Positions 52,028-61,931 of a stretch of 64,000 nt of DNA are shown in pieces. The DNA is from Belliella kenyensis. Lineage in GTDB: Bacteria > Bacteroidota > Bacteroidia > Cytophagales > Cyclobacteriaceae. The position numbers were made by a program, and so were the translations under genes. The stretch is from positions 124,001 through 188,000 of the forward strand of contig NZ_JAKZGR010000004.1 in NCBI RefSeq assembly GCF_022549675.1, written 5' to 3'. The notes under the pieces were generated by a model that made no database searches, was not told the DNA's origin, and saw nothing but the letters and a program-made list of their open reading frames with translations. Position 1 is the stretch's first letter; each line of letters opens with the position of its first letter.

Positions 52028-52675
52028 TCACTGAATCAACCTTTTCTTGTAAGCATTCTTGATCAATTCCGCTGTATTTTTTGCACCTAATTTGTAGAGC
52101 AAGTTTTTACGGTGAGTTTCTACAGTATTTTTGCTGATGAAAAGCTTGTCCGCTATTTCATTGGTGGTCAATCCAGAGGCTATAGACTCTAGTACCTCGA
52201 ACTCCCTCTCTGAAAGCTTCTCTGAAATTTGTTGCTTAAAAGTATTTTTGATAAATGAGTTTAATAAGGTCTGCTTGACTTCATCGCCAAGGTAATTTTC
52301 TCCTTGATGGAGTGACTTGATTGCAGCCAGAAGATCTTGAGCCCCAGTATTTTTCAAAATGTATCCATGAGCACCAGCTTTGAGCATATCGGAAATAAAA
52401 CTCCTGTCATTGTGCATAGACAAGCCCAAAATCTTCACCTTCGGATGAGTCAAAATCAATTTCTTTGTAGTCTCTATCCCATCCATCTCTGGCATATTGA
52501 TATCCATGATCACGATGTCTACTTCCTTCGTTTCACAAAAGCTTAAAACTTCCTTTCCACTCATGGCTTGACCGACTACCTCTATCTCTTCTGAAAAATT
52601 AAGGATAGACTTCAACCCATCAATAAACATTTGGTGATCATCAGAAATCAAAATCTTAATCATAGTCGGTACCAT
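52028..52675 (-). CDS. LuxR/NarL-family response regulator
   Basis: The product has 215 residues when started at ATG 52675, which has AAGGA just upstream; ATG 52663 is an alternative and the GTG at 52693 is unlikely. The receiver domain (about 5-125) has the acidic pocket SDDHQ and the phospho-acceptor Asp in VIMDINMPEMDG. The C-terminal LuxR helix-turn-helix (about 150-210) reads LSEREFEVLESIASGLTTNEIADKLFISKNTVETHRKNL. It heads the MurNAc-type gene set, and its probable kinase is encoded five genes downstream. It likely binds the 18-bp dyads (inference). Confidence 0.93.
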   Translation of the reverse strand: MVPTMIKILISDDHQMFIDGLKSILNFSEEIEVVGQAMSGKEVLSFCETKEVDIVIMDINMPEMDGIETTKKLILTHPKVKILGLSMHNDRSFISDMLKAGAHGYILKNTGAQDLLAAIKSLHQGENYLGDEVKQTLLNSFIKNTFKQQISEKLSEREFEVLESIASGLTTNEIADKLFISKNTVETHRKNLLYKLGAKNTAELIKNAYKKRLIQ

Positions 52676-52723
52676 TAGTTCCTTAAATTTCACAAAAATT
52701 AAATTGGAATTCCAAAAATATTA

Positions 52724-52755
52724 TAAAAAAAGCCCCCAAACCGAAGTCTGAGGGC
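52724..52755 (-). terminator. Intrinsic terminator of clpB
   Basis: On the minus strand a 10-bp stem (52732-52741 with 52746-52755, two G-T pairs) carries a TTCG tetraloop and is followed by TTTTTTT. It lies about 20 bp beyond the clpB stop codon. Confidence 0.88.
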
Positions 52756-52777
52756 CTAACCAACTAATCAATCATTA

Positions 52778-55387
52778 CTAAATCTCTACACTTTCTACAT
52801 TTTTGAAATAGACTTGTTGATCTGCATCTAGATCTACCAATACTGCTGAATCTGGCTTGACATATCCAGCAAGAATCTGCTTAGAAAGCTCATTGAGCAC
52901 CAATCTCTGCATGGTTCTTTTCAAAGGTCGAGCGCCAAACTGAGGATCGAATCCCACTTTTCCTAAGTAGTCTAAGACTTCCGCAGTAGCATCGATTTCA
53001 ATATTAGATGCTTCAAGCCTTTTTTGAATTTCTCTCCATTGTATATCTACTATCTTCCTGATGACGCCCTGATTTAGGGGTTCAAACATTATCGTCTCAT
53101 CTATCCTATTGAGAAACTCAGGTCTGACAGATAATTTCAACAGATCATAAACTTCTGATTTTGTCTTTTCCATCACCTCATCTTTGTTCCAAGCTTCCAT
53201 CTCAGCAAATCGCTCTTGGATGAGGGTAGAGCCTATATTTGTTGTCAAAACGATTATGGTATTTTTGAAATTGGCAATTCTACCTTTATTGTCTGTAAGC
53301 CTTCCATCATCAAGTACCTGAAGCAGAATATTGAAGACATCAGGGTGGGCTTTTTCGATTTCATCAAGTAGTACCACAGCATATGGTCTCCTCCTGACTG
53401 CTTCGGTAAGTTGACCTCCTTCATCATATCCTACATAGCCTGGAGGTGCCCCCACAAGTCTGCTGACTGCATGCCTTTCTTGATACTCCGACATGTCTAT
53501 TCTCACCATGGCGTTTTCATCATTGAAGAGGTACTCAGCCAAAGCTTTGGCTAGCTCCGTCTTTCCTACTCCAGTAGTACCCATGAATATAAATGAGCCA
53601 ATTGGTCTCCTCGGGTCTTGTAATCCAGCTCGGCTTCTTCTCACTGCATCGGACAAAGCAGTGATGGCCTCTGTCTGACCAGCTACTCTTTTCCCTAGTT
53701 CATCTTCTAAGTGAAGAAGTTTTTCTCTTTCACTTTGGATCATCTTGCTGAGTGGTATGCCTGTCCATTTGGAAACTACAGCAGCAATGTCTTCATGATC
53801 TACTTCTTCTTTGAGTAGTGGCGAACCAGCCTGCATGGCTTCCAATTGATTTTGAAATTCTGCGAGCCTTTTCTCAGCTTCGACTATCTTACCATATCGA
53901 ATCTCTGCCACTTTACCGAAGTCTCCTGCCCGCTCTGCTTGCTCTGCTTCAAGTTTGAGTTTATCTATAGATTCTTTCTCATTCCTTATTCCTGTGATTA
54001 CGGACTTTTCGCTTTCCCACTTAGCTTTGATGCCTTGTCTTTTTTCTGAAAGCTCTGCAATCTCTTTACTCAGGACTGTCTCCTTATCCTTGTTGTTTTC
54101 TCGTCTTATTGCTTCTCTTTCGATTTCGAGTTGCATGACTCTGCGATTAAGCTCATCTAGCTCTTGGGGCAGTGAGTCTATCTCCATACGAAGTTTTGCT
54201 GCTGCCTCATCCATTAGGTCAATGGCTTTGTCTGGAAGGAATCTATCCGAAATGTAGCGTTGAGAAAGCTCTACCGAAGCTATTACAGCGTCATCCTTGA
54301 TACGTACTCCGTGGTGAAGTTCATATTTATCCTTGATTCCTCTCAAGATAGAAATGGCATCTGCTGCGTCAGGTTCATCTACTATTACTGCTTGAAACCT
54401 TCTCTCTAGGGCTTTGTCCTTTTCGATATACTTTTGGTATTCTTTCAAAGTAGTAGCTCCTATAGCGTGCAGCTCCCCACGTGCCAGAGCAGGTTTGAGC
54501 AAATTCGCTGCATCCATAGCCCCCTCACCTCCACCTGCACCTATCAAAGTGTGGATCTCGTCTATGAAGAGGATGATTTCCCCTTCAGAATCAGTGACTT
54601 CTTTGATCACAGCTTTGAGTCTTTCTTCGAATTCCCCTTTGTACTTGGCTCCTGCCACCAAGAGCCCCATATCCAAAGAAATCAAAGTCTTAGACTTCAA
54701 GTTTTCTGGCACATCTCCACTCACTATTCTCTGAGCTAGACCTTCTACAATGGCTGTCTTACCTACACCTGGCTCACCTAGGAGAATTGGATTGTTTTTT
54801 GTCCTTCGGGCTAAGATTTGAAGTACTCTTCTGATCTCTTCATCTCTTCCTATGACGGGGTCTATCTTACCTTTTTTAGCAAGCTCGTTTAGATTTTTGG
54901 AATATTTTTCCAAAGCCCTATATTTTGATTCTGCATTTTGATCTGTCACTTTATTTCCTTTTCTAAGTTCCTTTATAGCTTCAATTGTGGCCTTTTCTGT
55001 GAGGCCATGGTCTTTTAACATTTGTGCGGTCTTATCTCCACCTTTCAACATGGCTAAAAATAGATGCTCTATGGTCACATACTCATCACCAAATTCCTTG
55101 GTGAATTGCTTGGCCGTGTTGAGTAAATTATTTGTAGCATTTGAAAGGTAGGGTTGTTGACCTGTTCCTCTTGGCAAGCCTTGAATCAACTCCTCCATTC
55201 GTCTTACCAAAGATTCCTTATTCACTTTCAATCTGCCGAAAATAAAATCTACTACATTTTCATCTACTGCAAATATGCCCTTAAGCACATGTGAAGGCTC
55301 TACAACTTGTTGCTGTTCTGCAATAGCCAACTCTGCAGCCTTTTGTATTGCCTCTTGAGACTTGATCGTATATTGATTGAAATCCAT
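52778..55387 (-). CDS. clpB: ATP-dependent disaggregase ClpB
   Basis: The product has 869 residues from ATG 55387 ([15 protein letters not shown]). An upstream TTG at 55423 would add 12 residues and is not supported. It has the Clp N-domain (about 1-145) and a first AAA+ module with [16 protein letters not shown]. The M-domain coiled coil (about 400-530) distinguishes ClpB from ClpA/ClpC, and a second AAA+ module carries [18 protein letters not shown] and [23 protein letters not shown]. ClpB rescues aggregated proteins with DnaK. A strong terminator follows. No heat-shock operator was identified upstream. Confidence 0.97.
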   Translation of the reverse strand: MDFNQYTIKSQEAIQKAAELAIAEQQQVVEPSHVLKGIFAVDENVVDFIFGRLKVNKESLVRRMEELIQGLPRGTGQQPYLSNATNNLLNTAKQFTKEFGDEYVTIEHLFLAMLKGGDKTAQMLKDHGLTEKATIEAIKELRKGNKVTDQNAESKYRALEKYSKNLNELAKKGKIDPVIGRDEEIRRVLQILARRTKNNPILLGEPGVGKTAIVEGLAQRIVSGDVPENLKSKTLISLDMGLLVAGAKYKGEFEERLKAVIKEVTDSEGEIILFIDEIHTLIGAGGGEGAMDAANLLKPALARGELHAIGATTLKEYQKYIEKDKALERRFQAVIVDEPDAADAISILRGIKDKYELHHGVRIKDDAVIASVELSQRYISDRFLPDKAIDLMDEAAAKLRMEIDSLPQELDELNRRVMQLEIEREAIRRENNKDKETVLSKEIAELSEKRQGIKAKWESEKSVITGIRNEKESIDKLKLEAEQAERAGDFGKVAEIRYGKIVEAEKRLAEFQNQLEAMQAGSPLLKEEVDHEDIAAVVSKWTGIPLSKMIQSEREKLLHLEDELGKRVAGQTEAITALSDAVRRSRAGLQDPRRPIGSFIFMGTTGVGKTELAKALAEYLFNDENAMVRIDMSEYQERHAVSRLVGAPPGYVGYDEGGQLTEAVRRRPYAVVLLDEIEKAHPDVFNILLQVLDDGRLTDNKGRIANFKNTIIVLTTNIGSTLIQERFAEMEAWNKDEVMEKTKSEVYDLLKLSVRPEFLNRIDETIMFEPLNQGVIRKIVDIQWREIQKRLEASNIEIDATAEVLDYLGKVGFDPQFGARPLKRTMQRLVLNELSKQILAGYVKPDSAVLVDLDADQQVYFKNVESVEI

Positions 55388-55534
55388 GATAGCTGTATTG
55401 GTTTTGTGATGATATTGATACAAAAACTATGGATCAAATAAGCAACCAGATCAAATAATCGGAAAAAATGTCATAAAAACCATCCTAAATACCTGAAAAG
55501 CAGACATATTGACACTTGTGTCCATATGTGTAGA

Positions 55535-55577
55535 AATAAAAAAGTCTGAACTCAGGAACATGGTAGAGTTCAGACTT
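55535..55577 (-). terminator. Intrinsic terminator of the small coiled-coil gene
   Basis: AAGTCTGAACTC (55542-55553) and its perfect complement (55566-55577) form a 12-bp stem with a 12-nt loop. On the minus strand it is followed by TTTTTATTT. It lies about 90 bp beyond the stop codon of the gene at 55664-56140. Confidence 0.8.
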
Positions 55578-55663
55578 GTATGATGATGCAAGCCTACTTT
55601 AGAGCAGCAAAAAGAAGCTAGCAACAAATTATTTTTACATGGTGAAAAACAAAGTCTTACTTC

Positions 55664-56140
55664 TCAATCTTCTTTTGATCTATACCGTTTGAGATCTCTT
55701 TCAAACTTTGCTATCTCAGCATTGGCTTTTTCTACATTAATTTCAAATTGCTTTTGTTTTAGCTCCATCTTGGCAATATTTTCTTCTGTAGTACCTTTTT
55801 GCTTTGCCTTTTGGATCTTGAGGTTTTGTTTAGACAAGCTTATTTCCTCTTTTTGCCTTTTTGTAAGGGCTTTATCATAGCCCTTTTGAGCTTTTTCCAA
55901 ATTTTTAATTCGCTTAGCCTCTGCTTTTTCTGCTGCTTGGATTCGCTTAAGTTCTGCTTGTTGAGCTTTCAATTCTTTCTTTTCCTGAGCAAGCTTTTGC
56001 TTTTCTTCTTTTTGGGCTCTTTTGATTTCAGCAAGCTCTGCTTTGGTTTGCTCCATTTCGTTTGAACTCTGAGCATATGCTGTCCCTGATAGGATAAAAG
56101 CACAAAACAATGCACTAAGAATAAGTTTAATTTTTTTCAT
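55664..56140 (-). CDS. Small exported coiled-coil protein (158 residues)
   Basis: Residues 1-23 form a signal peptide (MKKIKLILSALFCAFILSGTAYAQ). The rest is almost entirely Lys/Glu/Ala/Gln-rich helix with heptad character (EMEQTKAELAEIKRAQKEEKQ, KAQKGYDKALTKRQKEE), i.e. a periplasmic coiled coil. No recognisable domain exists and the function is unknown. It is monocistronic: clpB lies downstream on the same strand beyond a terminator, and the hybrid kinase gene is divergent upstream. Confidence 0.8.
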   Translation of the reverse strand: MKKIKLILSALFCAFILSGTAYAQSSNEMEQTKAELAEIKRAQKEEKQKLAQEKKELKAQQAELKRIQAAEKAEAKRIKNLEKAQKGYDKALTKRQKEEISLSKQNLKIQKAKQKGTTEENIAKMELKQKQFEINVEKANAEIAKFERDLKRYRSKED

Positions 56141-56297
56141 AACAATTTAGTTTATCAATTTTTGAAAATATTATTCTATATTGTATAGGTAAATATACCT
56201 TTGAAAAGCGAGAATTTGATTCAGTCAACTTTGTATTTAAATATGTATATCATCATCTAATATTTGTAAAAATTAGCATGTTTACACCACCCAATTC

Positions 56298-59200
56298 ATG
56301 ATAGATCAATTACAATTCAACTTACTTTCCGTACCCGTTTTCATTACAAGTATACTATTTCTTTTTCTAATAATTCTCAGCAAGAAAGATGGAAATGAAT
56401 ATGGTGAAAAGTATTTTAATTACCTCATGATAGCCTGCTTTTCTTACTCCATACTTTATGGCTTCGAAATAATATCTACAAGTAAGATCTACATCATTTG
56501 GATATTCAAATTGGAATTTATTGGTGGTGTTTTGTTGACTCCGCTTGTTTTGGCTTTTGTACTCAAATACTCAGGTAATGAAAAATATCTAAATAAATTT
56601 GGGAAAATTATAGTTTTTGGTTTTCCAGTAATTTTTTTAGCGACACTTTTCACTAATCAATATCATGGTATGTTCTACAAGAGTTTTGATATCATTGAGC
56701 ATCCATCGTTTTATAGTATATCATTTGTTCCTGGACCAATACACTGGATATATGGGATTTACAACATCATTATCGTGATCATTTCCAACATCCTTTTGAT
56801 CAGGATGCTCTTATATGTACCTAATGCATTTTCAAAGCAAGTCTTGATCATCCTACTTGCTACACTTATCCCATGGTTTACACACATATTAGACTTGTTT
56901 GAAATCGTCGAAACTCATTTGGACTTGGTGCCATTTTCATTGGCACTGAGTGCTATCTTCATGTACTGGGGGCTCTTCAGGCTGAATCTATTAAAGTCCA
57001 TGCCTATTGGTTTTGAAAAGATTTTCAACGAACTCAATGATGGTATAATTATTCTGGACTACGAGGGCAGCGTGATCACCCATAACAAAACGGCCGGGTC
57101 ACTCTTTCAGCTCAAGGGTTCATTAAACAAAAACAGTGTCATTAGCAAATGGCCTCAATTGAGCTCACTATTTGACACAAGCAAAGTCCCCAATGATATT
57201 GAGCTTCAAACTGAAAAAAAACAGACGCTTGTTCTAAAGCGAGAGTCAACCTTTGGGGATTCATCGGAGAGTGAGAGGATATTCTATTTAAAAATTCGAG
57301 ACATTACTGGTGAGAAAGTAACCCAAGACATACTTCAGGCAAATGAGTGGAAGCTTCAAAAAGCAAATGCTGACTTGAGAAGAAATGAACAGATGCTGAA
57401 ATCTATTGCTCAAGCTACCAAAGAACTGCTTTCGAACTCAGACTTTTCTACAGCCACCCAAAACGCAATCACCATCATTGGAAAGGGTTCATCAGTAGAT
57501 AGAGCCTATTTATTCGAAAATAGTGAAGATGATTTTGGGAATATTTACAGTTCCCAAAGATTCGAATGGAGCACTGACGACGTCCCCGCAGAGATCAATA
57601 ATCCAGAGCTTCAAAATCTCCCCATGGATATATATGGAGATGCCGTTCTCTTCTTAGCTGAAAATAAAATCTATCAAGCTATCGTATCACAACTTGAAGA
57701 CGAGGATATCAAGAAACTATTAGAAAGTCAGAAAATCAAATCCATTTTACTGATCCCTATTTTTGTAGAAGATTACTTTTGGGGATATGTAGGTTTTGAT
57801 GACTGCAAAAATGAACGGATTTGGAGCGAAGCAGAAGCTGCTTTACTTCTAAGCTTTGCCGATAGTATTTCGAATGCGATAGAAAGAAAGAACCTTGAGC
57901 AGAACTTGGTCCAGTCTATGCAAAAGGCAAAAGAAGCAAGCGTCGCAAAATCGGAATTTTTAGCTAACATGTCCCATGAAATAAGGACACCTCTTAATGG
58001 AGTCATTGGGTTCTCTGATTTATTGATGAGGACAAGTCTGGATCAGACGCAAAGAAACTACCTCAAATCGATCACCCAATCTGGAAACCTTCTCCTAGAA
58101 CTAATCAATGATATTCTGGATTTTTCGAAAATTGAAGCTGGAAAGCTTGAATTGAACCCAGTGGAACTGAATCTCAAAGAGCTTGCGGAGGAGTCCATGA
58201 CTGTCATAAAGCCGCAGGTTGAAGAAAAGAATCTCAAACTCATACTTTCTTTGGATCAGGAGTTGCCAAAATATGTGCTTCTAGATATAATAAGGATCAA
58301 ACAAATCCTCATGAATTTACTCAGCAATGCTGTCAAATTCACCGAAAAAGGTGAAATAGAATTAGCTATACAGGTAAATGAATTGGACCAAAGATCTCAA
58401 ACTGTATCCCTCACGTTTATAGTAAAAGACTCTGGCATTGGAATATCTAAAGAAAAGGAGAAAGTCATATTTGATGCATTTGCTCAAGAAGATAGCTCCA
58501 CCACTCGGAAGTATGGTGGCACTGGACTAGGATTGACTATTTGTAATAAACTACTCGAACTTATGGACAGCAGACTAGAACTGGAAACTCAAGTGGGCAT
58601 GGGTAGTAAGTTCTATTTCACAATACAAGCCGTTGTCAAAGAATCTGAAATGATAATCCATGACGACAGGTCAATTCAGCATGAGCTAAGTGTAGATACA
58701 GGGTTTCTTAAAAATAAAAGCTTCAAAATACTACTTGCCGATGACAATCCTGTGAATATGCTTCTTGCAAAAACAATCGTAAGAAATGTAGTACCTTCTG
58801 CTTCTATCTCCGAAGCTAGAAATGGACTTGAAGCAGTAGAGCTTTTCAAATTGCACAAGCCAGATTTGATATTCATGGATATTCAAATGCCCGAGATGAG
58901 TGGGTATGAGGCTACTCAAGAGATTCGAAGGATCGAAAAAGACACAAAGACTCCAATCATCGCTCTCACTGCCGGTACCGTAAAAGGAGAGTATGAAAGA
59001 TGTCTTGAAGCAGGTATGGATGATTATCTAAGTAAACCAATTTTGGTTTCTGACATTTCAGCAATGCTTGGCAAATACCTCTTCAATAAAGAAGAGATCC
59101 TTACGCCAAAATACGAAACGAAATTTGAAGAATATAAACACACAGATCCTGAGTTCTTTTCTGAGCTAGTCTTGGTAAGTCATGAAAATCTAAAAAAACT

Positions 59201-59435
59201 TCAAAAAGAGCTCATCGATTATTCAAAAGGAAATAACATCATTCGGATAAAACAGACCGCCCACTCTTTGAAAGGCATCGCCTTAAACTTGGAATTGAAT
59301 AAGTTAATCGGCTTGTCAGAATCACTGGAAAGAATAAAAGATATTCATGATCTAGATCACAACAATATCTTATATGATACCATAGCAGAAATCGGAAGTA
59401 TTCTAGAAAAACTCCAAAAAGAAATCAAAAATTAA
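56298..59435 (+). CDS. Hybrid sensor histidine kinase with 7TM sensor, PAS/GAF, receiver and HPt domains
   Basis: A 1045-residue phosphorelay protein. An N-terminal seven-helix membrane region of the 7TMR-HisK type spans about 1-235 and is followed by a PAS-like domain (about 240-350) and a short coiled coil. A GAF domain spans about 375-545 (SVDRAYLFENSEDDF, SILLIPIFVEDYFWGYVGF). The HisKA His is in NMSHEIRTPLNGV (about 560), and the HATPase has the DSGIGISKEK and GGTGLGLTI boxes. The receiver carries the acceptor Asp in LIFMDIQMPEMSG, and a C-terminal HPt has its His in TAHSLKGIA. No adjacent regulator gene exists, so the target is unknown. It ends at a strong bidirectional terminator. Confidence 0.93.
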   Translation: MIDQLQFNLLSVPVFITSILFLFLIILSKKDGNEYGEKYFNYLMIACFSYSILYGFEIISTSKIYIIWIFKLEFIGGVLLTPLVLAFVLKYSGNEKYLNKFGKIIVFGFPVIFLATLFTNQYHGMFYKSFDIIEHPSFYSISFVPGPIHWIYGIYNIIIVIISNILLIRMLLYVPNAFSKQVLIILLATLIPWFTHILDLFEIVETHLDLVPFSLALSAIFMYWGLFRLNLLKSMPIGFEKIFNELNDGIIILDYEGSVITHNKTAGSLFQLKGSLNKNSVISKWPQLSSLFDTSKVPNDIELQTEKKQTLVLKRESTFGDSSESERIFYLKIRDITGEKVTQDILQANEWKLQKANADLRRNEQMLKSIAQATKELLSNSDFSTATQNAITIIGKGSSVDRAYLFENSEDDFGNIYSSQRFEWSTDDVPAEINNPELQNLPMDIYGDAVLFLAENKIYQAIVSQLEDEDIKKLLESQKIKSILLIPIFVEDYFWGYVGFDDCKNERIWSEAEAALLLSFADSISNAIERKNLEQNLVQSMQKAKEASVAKSEFLANMSHEIRTPLNGVIGFSDLLMRTSLDQTQRNYLKSITQSGNLLLELINDILDFSKIEAGKLELNPVELNLKELAEESMTVIKPQVEEKNLKLILSLDQELPKYVLLDIIRIKQILMNLLSNAVKFTEKGEIELAIQVNELDQRSQTVSLTFIVKDSGIGISKEKEKVIFDAFAQEDSSTTRKYGGTGLGLTICNKLLELMDSRLELETQVGMGSKFYFTIQAVVKESEMIIHDDRSIQHELSVDTGFLKNKSFKILLADDNPVNMLLAKTIVRNVVPSASISEARNGLEAVELFKLHKPDLIFMDIQMPEMSGYEATQEIRRIEKDTKTPIIALTAGTVKGEYERCLEAGMDDYLSKPILVSDISAMLGKYLFNKEEILTPKYETKFEEYKHTDPEFFSELVLVSHENLKKLQKELIDYSKGNNIIRIKQTAHSLKGIALNLELNKLIGLSESLERIKDIHDLDHNNILYDTIAEIGSILEKLQKEIKN

Positions 59436-59440
59436 CAATC

Positions 59441-59478
59441 ATATAAAAATGCCTTTGTGCGTCAAGGCATTTTTATAT
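59441..59478. terminator. Bidirectional terminator between hybrid kinase and dipeptidase genes
   Basis: A perfect 15-bp stem (59441-59455 with 59464-59478) has an 8-nt loop and A/T runs on both sides, between two convergent stop codons. Confidence 0.88.
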
Positions 59479-59493
59479 GTGTCATGGAGGAAT

Positions 59494-60738
59494 CTATGCG
59501 GATTTGGCTACATCTTCAATGGACTTCCACACCCTGAAGAAGTTCTTGCTACAAATTTTCTCTATATCTTCTTTTGAATATCCAAGCTTCAATAATTCAG
59601 CAATCAAATTTGGATACATCGAAGCATCTTTGAGTCCTTCTGGAAGTGTATCACCTACACCATCGAAATCGGAACCAAGACCAACATGATCTATTCCTAC
59701 GAGTTTTGCAACATAATCAATATGCTCTGCCACTTTGGAAACGTGCACATTTGGTCTATTGTCAGCCATGTATTTTTGAATATACTCCTGAGCAGCGGTG
59801 TCACTTCTTGACAAACCTTTTTCTTCTAGCCACGAAGCAATATGTTCTCTATTGGCTGTATTTCTATCCGCAAAAGCCTGATCTACGAAGCTACCCCCGA
59901 AGGTAATCATGACTAGACCATCCTTCTCTGCTATTTTTTTGATAATCTCGTCAGACACATTTCTTTCAAATCCCGGAGTGAAATTCCGAGCTGAACTATG
60001 TGTGGCTACTATCGGAGCTTTACTAACTTCAGCGACATCAAAGAAAGTTTTATCAGTAATATGTGATACATCTATGATCATTCCCAACCTGTTCATTTCT
60101 GCTACTACTTCTCTTCCGAATTCGCTCAATCCACCATGTGTCTCCGAGTCATCATAAGAAGAATCACCCACAAGATTATCTTTACCATGCGTAAGTGTCA
60201 TGTAGCGAATTCCTTTGTTGTAGAAATAGGCTACATTGTCGATATCATCTTCAATAGCAGCGGCATTTTCTATGCCCATTGGAAGAGATAAGAGTCCCTT
60301 TTTGAAATTGTTTTCAATATCATCTACTGATTTGGCTAATGCCACTTTATCTGGCCAAGTTGCTGCCATCCTTTCTACCATCATGATCAGCGTATCGGCC
60401 AATGCTTTTGCTCCTCCACGCTCTTGGTAAATAGCAGGTATATAAATAGCCATAAATGGTGCATCTATCCCCCCTTCTCTAGCCCTCACATAATCTATAT
60501 TTCCAGACTCTTGTCTATTGATAAAGTCATAAATTTCTCCATTCATAGTATTGCCTAGGTTATACATTCGAAATGGCAAATCCATGTGACCATCTACGAT
60601 GATTGTACTTTGAGCAATCTCTTTGGCAACCTCTAGTCTTTCTTCATCACTGAGCTGGGTGTAATCGACTTCTTGAGGTTCTGTACCACAAGCAAATGCC
60701 ATAGTAGCTCCTAGAGCGATTGATAAAATTTTTTTCAT
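59494..60738 (-). CDS. Membrane dipeptidase (peptidase M19), lipoprotein
   Basis: The product has 414 residues from ATG 60738; ATG 60744 is also in frame. The lipoprotein signal ends ATMAFACG with the lipidated Cys. The M19 renal-dipeptidase-like zinc enzyme shows the metal-binding HMDLPFR near the N-terminus, the central GIENAAAI and MTLTHGKDN, DVSHITDKTF, THSSARNF and the C-terminal GLGSDFDGVGDTLPEGL. Such enzymes cleave dipeptides, including those with D-residues at the C-terminal position, outside the cytoplasm. It is convergent with the hybrid kinase gene. Confidence 0.93.
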   Translation of the reverse strand: MKKILSIALGATMAFACGTEPQEVDYTQLSDEERLEVAKEIAQSTIIVDGHMDLPFRMYNLGNTMNGEIYDFINRQESGNIDYVRAREGGIDAPFMAIYIPAIYQERGGAKALADTLIMMVERMAATWPDKVALAKSVDDIENNFKKGLLSLPMGIENAAAIEDDIDNVAYFYNKGIRYMTLTHGKDNLVGDSSYDDSETHGGLSEFGREVVAEMNRLGMIIDVSHITDKTFFDVAEVSKAPIVATHSSARNFTPGFERNVSDEIIKKIAEKDGLVMITFGGSFVDQAFADRNTANREHIASWLEEKGLSRSDTAAQEYIQKYMADNRPNVHVSKVAEHIDYVAKLVGIDHVGLGSDFDGVGDTLPEGLKDASMYPNLIAELLKLGYSKEDIEKICSKNFFRVWKSIEDVAKSA

Positions 60739-60918
60739 AATCATAGCTTTTGTTATCCATTCAATTTAATGATTATTCAAAAAATCAAAACCTTAAGATT
60801 TATAAACGGTTATATTTATGGTATAAAACAACCAAAATCAAATACACAGTTAAAATCTAAAGCAAAAAGATAAATAAACTAAATAAAAACTAACTAAATC
60901 ACCAAAAAACAAACCAAT

Positions 60919-61803
60919 ATGAAAAAGAATGTAATCACTTATTTTTCTCTGATGTCTCTTCTTAGCTTTTGGGCATGTAGCGGAGGATCAAAAGAAACTG
61001 TCAAAGAAGAGGATGAATTGGACAATATAGAAGAATTGTCTCCTTCACTGACACTCTTGTGGCAGACAGACGATGTATTATTGACCAATGAATCCACGCT
61101 TTATGATGCAGAGACTGGAAAAATTTATGTTTCCAACATCGATGGTGGTCCAAATGAAAAAGATGGAAAAGGTTTTATCAGCATAATAGACAAGGAAGGC
61201 AATATAATAGAAAAAGACTGGGTCACTGGAATCGATGCTCCAAAAGGTATGGGAATAAGTAGTGGCAAACTTTACGTCACCAATATTGATGAAATAGTAG
61301 AAATTGATATCGAACAAGCTAAGATAATAAAGAGACATAAAGTCGAAGGTGCCAAGTTCCTGAATGACATTGATGTACACAATGACAAAATCTACTTTTC
61401 GGATATGGAAACAGGAAAAATACATTACTTACTCAATGGAGAATTATTCGATTTTGCAAAAGATCAAAAAAATATCAATGGACTGCGAGTAGCTCCAGAT
61501 GGAACACTATATGGGCTAGATGGTCAAGGATTGAAAAAATATGACGAAGAGGGTGAGTACGAAATGGTGAATGAAGCTGTCACTGGTGGGGACGGGCTGA
61601 TTATCATCGATGATCATACATTCATCGCCAGCAGATGGCAAGGTGAAATCTACCTTATCAGAGACGGAAAAGAAACCCTCATCCTTGACACAAAGCGTGA
61701 AGAATCAAATACTGCTGATATAGATTTTATTCCAGAAGAAAACATTCTCTTGGTACCGACGTTTTTCAAAAACAAGGTCGTTGCTTATAAATTATCTTAT
61801 TAA
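60919..61803 (+). CDS. Beta-propeller lipoprotein (SMP-30/gluconolactonase-like)
   Basis: A 294-residue protein with a lipoprotein signal (MKKNVITYFSLMSLLSFWACSG; lipidated Cys in the WAC context). The mature part is a six-bladed-type propeller with repeats such as LTNESTLYDAETGKIYVSNIDG, APKGMGISSGKLYVTNIDEIVEID and FLNDIDVHNDKIYFSDM. These resemble SMP-30/gluconolactonase or NHL-type proteins. The mature N-terminus is acidic. No catalytic metal site could be assigned with confidence, so it may be a binding protein. No functional link to its neighbours is visible. Confidence 0.75.
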   Translation: MKKNVITYFSLMSLLSFWACSGGSKETVKEEDELDNIEELSPSLTLLWQTDDVLLTNESTLYDAETGKIYVSNIDGGPNEKDGKGFISIIDKEGNIIEKDWVTGIDAPKGMGISSGKLYVTNIDEIVEIDIEQAKIIKRHKVEGAKFLNDIDVHNDKIYFSDMETGKIHYLLNGELFDFAKDQKNINGLRVAPDGTLYGLDGQGLKKYDEEGEYEMVNEAVTGGDGLIIIDDHTFIASRWQGEIYLIRDGKETLILDTKREESNTADIDFIPEENILLVPTFFKNKVVAYKLSY

Positions 61804-61931
61804 TTAGGAAACTTAAATTAGAAATCTGGTTTTCCTTACATCAAATCAGTATAATGTCCGTATCTTTATAGGAGATTTCTCATTGTCAAAGCACTAGAAC
61901 ATTGTATTGTCAATGGAAAACAAGATTTACT

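Noticed and set aside
54414-54739. Overlapping plus-strand ORFs inside clpB
   Set aside because: They are antisense shadows of a conserved gene and have no recognisable features.
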